A stretch of 64,000 bases of DNA, from NCBI RefSeq assembly GCF_963678635.1, contig NC_087065.1, positions 60,414,754-60,478,753 on the forward strand, in the 5' to 3' direction. The first letter of the stretch is position 1. Each line of letters opens with the position of its first letter. The DNA comes from Symsagittifera roscoffensis (Eukaryota; Xenacoelomorpha; Acoela; Convolutidae). Made by a program: the position numbers and the translations under genes. The notes under the pieces are model-generated. The model had not been told where the DNA came from. It saw only the letters and a program-made list of their open reading frames with translations, and ran no database searches. Positions 52,601-61,600 of this stretch are shown in pieces.

Positions 52601-55600
52601 TGGTGCATCCACTTCCTCAGAGTGGGGACTGGACATCTCCCCGCAGAACAATTCAGCTGAAATCACGTGACCTTGCAGTGAACTGACGGCAAAAACGAAG
52701 TGTAGAAAATTTTACGCAGAAAAACATCCGAACAGCCGGTTGCTGACCAGACATTATTTTAAATATTAAAAAAAACAGTTTGCTGTTTTTTGTTCGTGGT
52801 TTGATAAAAAGATCTGAAGAAAAGCCTTAAGCTGGGACACATTCAGTAGTAAAAGTGAAATAGGAGTATTACACAACCTTTTAACTTAATATAAATTAAC
52901 AGAAAAAAGAGAATCCAAAAAAGTTTCGAAAAATTGCGCTACAATTTTGTTACAGAAAACTGCGATTTTTTCAAAAAATTTTGAAAATGGCGCTAAAAGA
53001 AAACTTAGACTAAAGCTTAAAAATTCCAAACCAGTTGTCTTAATACTGGGAAAACTTTTTGAACATTTTTGATATAGTTCGAATCACGACTCAAATGGCT
53101 TTGAAATGCTATATATCACTCGACCCAGCTCGATGATTATTTGTTTGTTGTACCATATTTGGCGTGCAAAAAAGCTATTTGCACAGGAACATACTATTGA
53201 TGCAGAAAAATGTTCAATGTCCATCACATAATCGAATTCAAAATTTAGTACTCTCTGTTATTTTTTAGCAATCACGAATCAACGACTTACGGTAGCATCC
53301 GAGCAGCTCAGATTTGATTTCTTCGCCTGTCTCCTCGTCGCACGACTTGTCGAACTTGAGCAGCACTTGTGAGTAGATGGGCGATCGGAAATCATCTTGC
53401 ACTTGAACCAACACTTCCTTGGTAGTGGAGGCCTCATCCGATGTAGTTGGCGGGAAAGATCCTTGAGCGACCTATGCAAACGAGATACCGAGAATGGAGA
53501 AAAATTCTGTCGTTTGATTTAAAAAAAAATCAAATATTAGAAAAAAAACAAAGCAAATTTGCCACTACAACCATTTCTCACAGTTTTATCTAATCATTCT
53601 GCAATAACTGAGGCACAATCATTGATTTTTTTTGTTCCTGCGAATCGCAGAGGAGCTATCAGTAGGCCTTAACAGTTCTGTCGAGTATAAGCCATTTGTA
53701 TTATCTCCTCACATTCCAGACTGTGTTATTTTGTTGAGCGAAGCTCTTTTTTTGCGACTCAAGGCCGGTTTTTGAGTCTAGACCTGAAGTTAGAGGTCAA
53801 GCGATTTTCTCTTCTTTGCTTTTTCTTTTCTTGTAAATACAAAAATCTGCGTATATGTGGGATATAAACCTTGGAGCTTGCGATGGCACTGGTGTCAACA
53901 GCAAAGAGTGGATCAGCCAGTTCATCTGGGGATATCTGGTCTGCCTCTTTCAGTAGATAGACATCCACAAAGTTAACGTCCATCAGAAAGCCAACTGATA
54001 CTTTCACTTGTTCCACGAAAGTTCCCTGCATTTAGAAAAAAACACTATCTAAGAAACAATTTCATTCTCAATTTAAACGAACTGAGGTCAAACTCACCTC
54101 AGTTATATCAAGGACAAGGAAGGAGTCCTTGACGCACTTGACTTCCGAATACCTCATGGAGTCCGTGATGTCCGACATTTCCTCAGAGCACTGGAAGGGA
54201 GTCTTGGTGGTGGTCGGGGTCTCTGTCGTCGTACTCTCGCAGTTCCACTCGTCCGATCCGTCCGAGCATTGGGGTATCCCGTCGCACCTGTTTTCGTCAG
54301 GGTAGCAGAAGCCGGTACTGTTACAGTGGTAGGTTGTCTCTTTGCAGTACATGCAGTCTTTCCTGAAATGTCGGAAATGTATCCAGCTATTATTTAAAAA
54401 AAAAATAAAGCTTCGTCGCAACCAATTTACGACAATGTGATTGTTCTAGTCGTGTAACCGTGACGATTTGAAACAGCGAGATATATATTCTTCTGTAGAA
54501 AAAAATTAAAAAGAAAGTTTGCTATGGACAGAGAGTATTACTTACAGTTGAAAATTATGAGACCCCCGAAACTATGGCCCGTGGAAACGAAACTTGAAAA
54601 ACTAAATCGAAACCGAAAAAAAACGAATATAACGATGGGAAGAAGTGCAGCTAACTCGTCGTCGCAATAGTCGCAGTCGCATACTCTATCGCACTGTTTG
54701 CCACTGTCCAGACAGACACAGCTGAACACTTGGGAGGACACACTCTCACACTGGAAGTCGGAGGCATCGTCGCACGAACAGACTGAAACAGAGTCAAGTT
54801 TTATACATGGTATAAAAGGGACGGAACGAATGGTTTCTGATATTGTTCGTATAAGATATTCTTAGAGCAGCCATGGTACATGAAAAGGAACATGCATGGT
54901 ATGAATTTTGACACTCCTCGAATATGCATGGAATAAAAAATAAGGGATAATTCGAAAGATTTTTGGTCTTCTTTCGAATTAATGGACGGAACAAACGGTT
55001 TTTGATTCTTTAAACTGTTTCGACTAAGAGCGCCATTGACAGAGCGCCAACAAACTTACACAAAATAGGATTCTAGTCTAAGAGTTAAATCCATTGCTGA
55101 AGTTTAGGCTGATGCTTTCCTGTCCTCTCAAGAAAGGAAAAAATTTGTCGGCCAGATCAAAGATGTTTGCTGAGTAAATAAAACACTTACTACAACCGAG
55201 CTCATCGGATAAGTCGGTGCAATCAGCCACCCCATCGCACTTCTCGCCCTCGGAATAACATACAGTGCTGTTATCACAGGTGGTTCCATCTTCACACGTG
55301 AACACACCGCAGTCTGTTTCGTCGCAACAGTCCACGAGGTCGTCACACTTCCCGTCACAGATGGTGGCGTTGTGGAGACACTCACTGTGTCCTGGTCTAC
55401 AGGAGAACTCGTCCTGTTTGCACTCAATCACACATCCAGGGATTGGCAGACAAGTCACAGAACCAGACATGCATTTGCTGAAAAAAATGAGAGACTCGAG
55501 TCAAAGTTGTCGATTTATAGATTGATGACTTTTACCCTCGGGAAGGCTTGCAGTTGTTCGATCGAAATTCTACGGTCGAAAGCTGAGTTTCAATTCCAGC

Positions 55601-58600
55601 TCAGAGACGGAAATGAGCTCAGAGAAATTCCGTCGGGGATGGAAAACTGAGTTTTAAAAAGAAGCTGCTAAAGTCAGTCAGCTGAGCATCAGGCGTTTTG
55701 TTTGGGTTATTTATTCTTACCAGTAGTTGCAGAAGTAGTCGAACCCCTCGCCGTTAGCAATGTATGGGCTCACTTGGTCATAGTCCATGACGTCACAGGA
55801 ACAGTCATCAGGAGTGGTGCACTCGCCAGTGGCTGCAAACAACAAAAGCAAAAGATAAAATTAAGCAGCCATAAGAAGGAAAACTCGCTTTAAAGTTCGA
55901 GCACTTCTAGGGCTGAAATGCTCGAATCATGATTTGTCCAATTTCTAATCATGAGACAAAACAGAAGAAGAGAAAAACAGGATCAAATCATGGGCACAAT
56001 GGTCAAATCATAGGTCAAACAGTGTCGGAAGCGGATATTGTTTGACCGAAGAAGTCGAAAACGGACATTTTTCAACTCAAACACGTATATCAGTCAAACA
56101 CGTATATCCGTTCAACTATTTCAGCCAGGGTAAAATTGTTATCTTTTTAAACGAATAAGTATATCCTATCCGTTGAAGCATGTGCTTAGCTTTAAAAGTT
56201 TATTGCTCTAAAGATCTCGCAGCCAACAGATGCAACATTATGCCGTTGCTCATTTAATAATGGAAATAGACAAAAAAAATGAAATAAAAGCCACTCATGA
56301 TTCAGGATTCGATATCCTGAAATAAAGATTATGAACAATCAGTCAGTCTTCTGGACAAACTTTAATGATCAATGATTAATGAGGCTGAAACTTTTCGCGC
56401 ATCTAATCCTCTTGTCTCAAGAATATAGAGCATTGCAAAAAGTTGGAACAGGCAGAATTAATTAAAAAGAGCAAATGACCTATTTTCGAAAAATTTTGCA
56501 TGCGAAAAACTAATTTTTTCGACTAAAAATATGACACAAGGCCACCTGAAAGCTCAAGTTTGTATAAAAAGTTGCTCAAAATTGACAGATTGCTTTTTTT
56601 TAATGTGTTTGTCTGTTCCAACTTTTTGCTACTAATTATAGGCCTGTACAGCTCATTGTGAGAAAAGAGAAGGTCTCTTCTACCTTCGTCCATGATGTAT
56701 CCTGCCTTGCAGAAGCACCCCTCGATGCATCCTTCGTCTTGTGGGGAGATGATGGAGGAGGCGTCTCTGTTCTGACAGGTGGGCTTGAACACTGGCCCAC
56801 ACACTTTGTAGTCCTCGTTCTCATCACACATAACAGCTGGATGGATACAAACACACACATTTTTCAAATAGAAAAATAATGGGCGTTTTTTACTCATCAT
56901 TTGGTTTTTCAACAGGGGCTTATAACTTAACTTCTTTTTTTTCGAAGTAGCTCTTTGCAAGCCCATCAGCTTATGAGAGTTTTTGGCATTTTATATTAAA
57001 CACAATATGATCTACAAGTAAATTACAAGAAATAAATTCAGCCTCAATTTGAAAAAAAGGTAAGTAAATTTTTGAATTTTTTTTGAAAATCCGCCCCGCC
57101 AGAAAATCCTAGACCCGACTCTGATTGCAATTCAAAACATGATAAATTATACCGGTGGAATAAGTTTTTCTCGAGGGGACGCATCATACTCCATCGGCAT
57201 TAAAACTAAGTTTCTGAGCGCTTAAAGTTTGATACTTTTTCAGGTTTTCTCTGATCAAAGTTAATAAAAAAAAATTTTCAGACTCAATGACAATATGTGG
57301 TAAAGTTCAAAAACTCACGACACGTTTCCATGCCCCTCCACGAGTACCTCTGTCCCGTCACTTCTTGACAGGCAGCCACAAATGCCTCGAACACCTTACA
57401 CTGACATTCACAGTCGCCGCCCCTGCAAACACGAACATGCTAGCTCACGACACAATTTAGTTCTCATTTAGTAAGTTCACCATTTAAAATTCAATTCAGA
57501 AAAATCATCAAACGGCCTATAATTATTTTTCATAATCAAAACATACGGCATTTATGATTGCTTCTATTTTCTGTCGCTTCCAATTAGAAATAAGCAACTC
57601 CAAACTTAAATGGAATAATTTAAATTCATGGAAACTTTATTCAATCGAGGAAAATTTATTGAAAACTTTAAATGAAACGGCAACTTGATTTTAATTCAAG
57701 TGGTTGTCTTTAGATGTGAATCATCACCTGTCGCAGTCACAGCTGTCTTTCACACAGTCACTCTTGAACTGGTCGAATTGAGGAAGGGCGTCTTTGCAGT
57801 TGGCGAACATGACATTGTCCATGAAGTGGTCACACTGTGCACGAGCCCACACACCTCGCTCCGGGTTGTTCTGAATCACAAGCAGTTTCACGCATGTTTT
57901 TGCGCATGTTTTTGTGAAATTAATCAGTAAAATAGCTGCCAAGCGAACTTAAACTGATTCGCAGAGAAGGCTTATCATGGGGTATAAAATGGTCTTCGCA
58001 TATCTCAGTATTAGGGCTCCCTAGTCTTTGGAAAAAACTGCACTAGTAATTTTTTTCAAAAACGTTGATCTTTCTTTATAAACGCAAATCAATCACCATA
58101 TTTTCTAGCAATATTAGGGCAACGTATAGTTTGTCAACGCCGGTATTTCAAATTGATGCTTTTCAAAAAATTAAGTTCAAATTAAGTTAAATTCAGTTCA
58201 TTTGGGGTAGATCGTATGCGACAGTAAATTTAGAGCAGGACAAACCGTGGACCCTTTAAAACTTTGTCGATTCAGAGAATCAAAAGTTAGTTTAATACTG
58301 GTGCCAGGTAAGGTCCAGCATGCCAGATAATAAGCTGCCAGAAAAGAAGAAAGATTTAATTCAGTGACACGACAACTCGCAAGAAAAGACAAATCCCGAA
58401 AAACAATTTCGACAACTCGCAAAGCGGGATCACTCGCAATAAATTTGTTAGATAATTCCTTAATTACCACTAAACTATGACTCGTAATACAAAACTTAGT
58501 ATGCGTTAATTTTAGACCTATTTCAAAACAACTATTGGGGAAAAATATGAGTCTCTTTGCTCGTTTAACACCAAAATTTGAGTCCAAAACCTTGATTGCA

Positions 58601-61600
58601 TGAATTGATATATCATCACTTTAATTTCTAAAAATGTTTTTACTCATTTGATTAATGATGCAGTTCACCTTGATCTTTGAAGATGAAAAGTTTAATGAAG
58701 TTCGATTTAAAGAAAAATGGGTTAACAAATTGGAGATGCTCAAAGAGACCTTGCAAATCACAAGTATTCACATTTGTGATTTATTTGTGAAAAAATATTG
58801 AATATTTTTTTAGTGTTGCTCATGAACAAGAACTTGAAAAGTAAATTTTCTACATGTGTTTTAAGTTTTTGCATGTTTTGCAATTTGGTTTACGCAAGGG
58901 GGAAAAGCGTGGCAGTTAAAATTGCATAGAAAATTAAATTTTTTTTGAGCCTTACACAACTTGGCTATTTAACTCACTATTAGAGCCAACAGAAAGTGTT
59001 AATTTTCCTTTTGCGCAGGATAATTGGTAAAAAAAGAAAAGAATAAGGACTGGCTGTTAAATACAGACAAGACAAAGACTTAAGAAAAAAATTGAAATCT
59101 TTTAATGAGCTGGTTCTCATTGCTGCAAGCAGTTTGAAAACGACACTAGAGGTCCTGTATGCCACATCAACTAAGAATGAGGAGCTCCGGTCATAACTTG
59201 ATTATTTCGCAGAAAAAAACATGGGTGGAGGATTATACAGGTGAAACTCTACGAAAAGATCTAGATTTCGAACCAGTTTTATGAAAACAAATCAACAATG
59301 CGATCATTGCAAATCAAAAAAACTCAACAATTCGGTCAAAGCATAAGTTAAAGCTTTTCACTTAGTAATGGGCTATGTTTGTCGCACTGTATTGAAATTC
59401 TTTCAGCCAAAAAGGAGCAAAAATTACCCAAAAATGGCATGCTTTGTTTCAAATCAGGAGTAAAGCGCTGCAGATTTTTTAAATATGAACAATTGCAAAA
59501 AAATTATCAGAAAGGCTTATAAGAGTATCAAAACAATAATCAAATTTAGCAGCTGGAAGGTCTTTCTTTTAACTTTGATCTGTGAAACTTCTTTATATCA
59601 AAGTCATTTCGACGCCAGAAAAGCTTTGATGTTTCACTGATTTGTGTTTTGGATTTAGATTGAAAAATAAATCAGTTTTTTTCGAAATTTTATAAAAGTC
59701 GTGTATTTTTACCAGTCTGTTTGTAAGGATTTTGCGAGTTGTATTTTTTGCAAGTTGTTTTTCAAGCGAGTTGCCGCGGTACCATTTATTTTAACGAAGA
59801 ACAAATAATTCATCAAGGCAATGAGGAATGACATGGAATGAAGATAAAAACATATTTATTATAAGTTCCGTAGTCTTCGGTCTCATATCTTATCGTTTTT
59901 CGCAATTGAGAGTCATTTACAGTATATTTATGAATGGCTTATGGAGACTTATTACTTAAAACTGTAAAAAAAAACAAAAAAAAATTTATAGAACTGCTTC
60001 TGTTCTGTCAGGGTATGCAAAACGACTCGCAAGTTTGTGAATCATATAAATTTCTGAATCAAATTGTAATGCTCAAGTCATTTTAGGCCACCTTAAAACC
60101 AACATTGAACTGGTTTTTTTTACTTCCCCCATCTTGCAAGAGCATCAATTTTATGGTGTAATGATTGGTTTAACAAGGTTGAAAGTGAGGATAAAATATG
60201 TTTTTCATGGCGTAATTAGTTCGCATGTCAACTTTCTTATCAATCAGAAAATATGAACAATCGTTTTACTTTTAAGAGTTTGCACGTTAGGAAAAAAGAA
60301 AAAGAACCCTATGGACAAAAAGAGAATACTAGAGATTTTCAATTATTATTTTCCCGTCCGACTTAAGAAGATTATTAAGAATATATGTTTTTTTTAGTGA
60401 TTCTTCTTTTTATTGAGACTAATTTCCGAAAAAGAAGTTTGAGTGTTGATCGAACCTGTTATTTGCGTGCATCTAATCTAGTTTACTACGCACTATCCTA
60501 AATACGCTTTGAGGCCATATTAATATGGTTTCTCCTTATACGACTCAAATTTAAACGCTTAGTTTCTTATTGATAGAGTAAAATTTATAAGTTTATCCAA
60601 ATTTTTCAGCGGAATTTTTTTTTTTTCAATTTATGATTGAATGTAGATCTGAAGACTCGACTAATATGGCAAAGGTTCAAAATATAATGCTTCGGGGTTG
60701 CATAAGACAGGGGTGGCGAATCGTCGGATTAATTTTTAGGTCACTATTAATACTAATTGCATGTAAGAACTACATTTACTGGTAACGGAAACAAAAACTC
60801 ACTTATTTATGTGGTCAGTATAGTTTCCAACAAAAATGAAGTTTCATTTTGCTAGTAGGGAATTACACTTACTTTACAATGAAAAAAACCTTCAGCTCAT
60901 TTACAAATATTTCGACTAGCCTTCCACTAACCTCACACTCTGTCTCTGTGGGCACATAGGGTATGGGCACACATTGGTCCACAGCATTGCTGTCCAGGAA
61001 CTCCTGTCCGTCCTTGGGGTCATCCCCAGCCAGGTCATCCTCCTGTCCGTTGAAGTTACCACACAGTCCACTGTAGGAGAAGACAGAGGAGGGTCCCCCC
61101 TTGTTGGCCAGCACTCGTGGCACTTTCACTTGCACCCGGGTGCCTGCAAGCGAAACTCATTGTAGTGAGAAAAATCCATTTTTTGCAACTTCTATAAAAT
61201 TAAACATCAAAATTACGAACAGAATTTAACTTGACGAAAAACAGCTACAACTCAGACTAAACTCATTGAAACTAAGCAAGCCTTACAGAATTAATTCAAT
61301 AAAAATTAATACTTTAATTGAAAAATTAAGAAAAGAAGAAAAATTCAAATTGAACTAGTCGGTTTTTGAAATTCAATCTAAGAAAGCTGTTGGTTGGGCT
61401 TTGGAAGAAAGCAACGGGATATACAGGGGCGGATCTAGGATTTTCTCGGGGTGGGGGTCGGATTTTCAAAAACACAGAACCTTACCTCCATCCCATCTGA
61501 GAGTCATTTTGAAAGCGGGCACTTGAGGGTGTGTGATGTGAATCTCGGACATGAAGTAGTCATTGATCGCAAACGACACTCCGTGCTCCTCGGTGGCATT

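Noticed and set aside
58198-58587. 129-residue minus-strand ORF in the exon 2-3 intron
   Set aside because: No recognisable domain and no phase link to the neighbouring exons, which join directly to each other.
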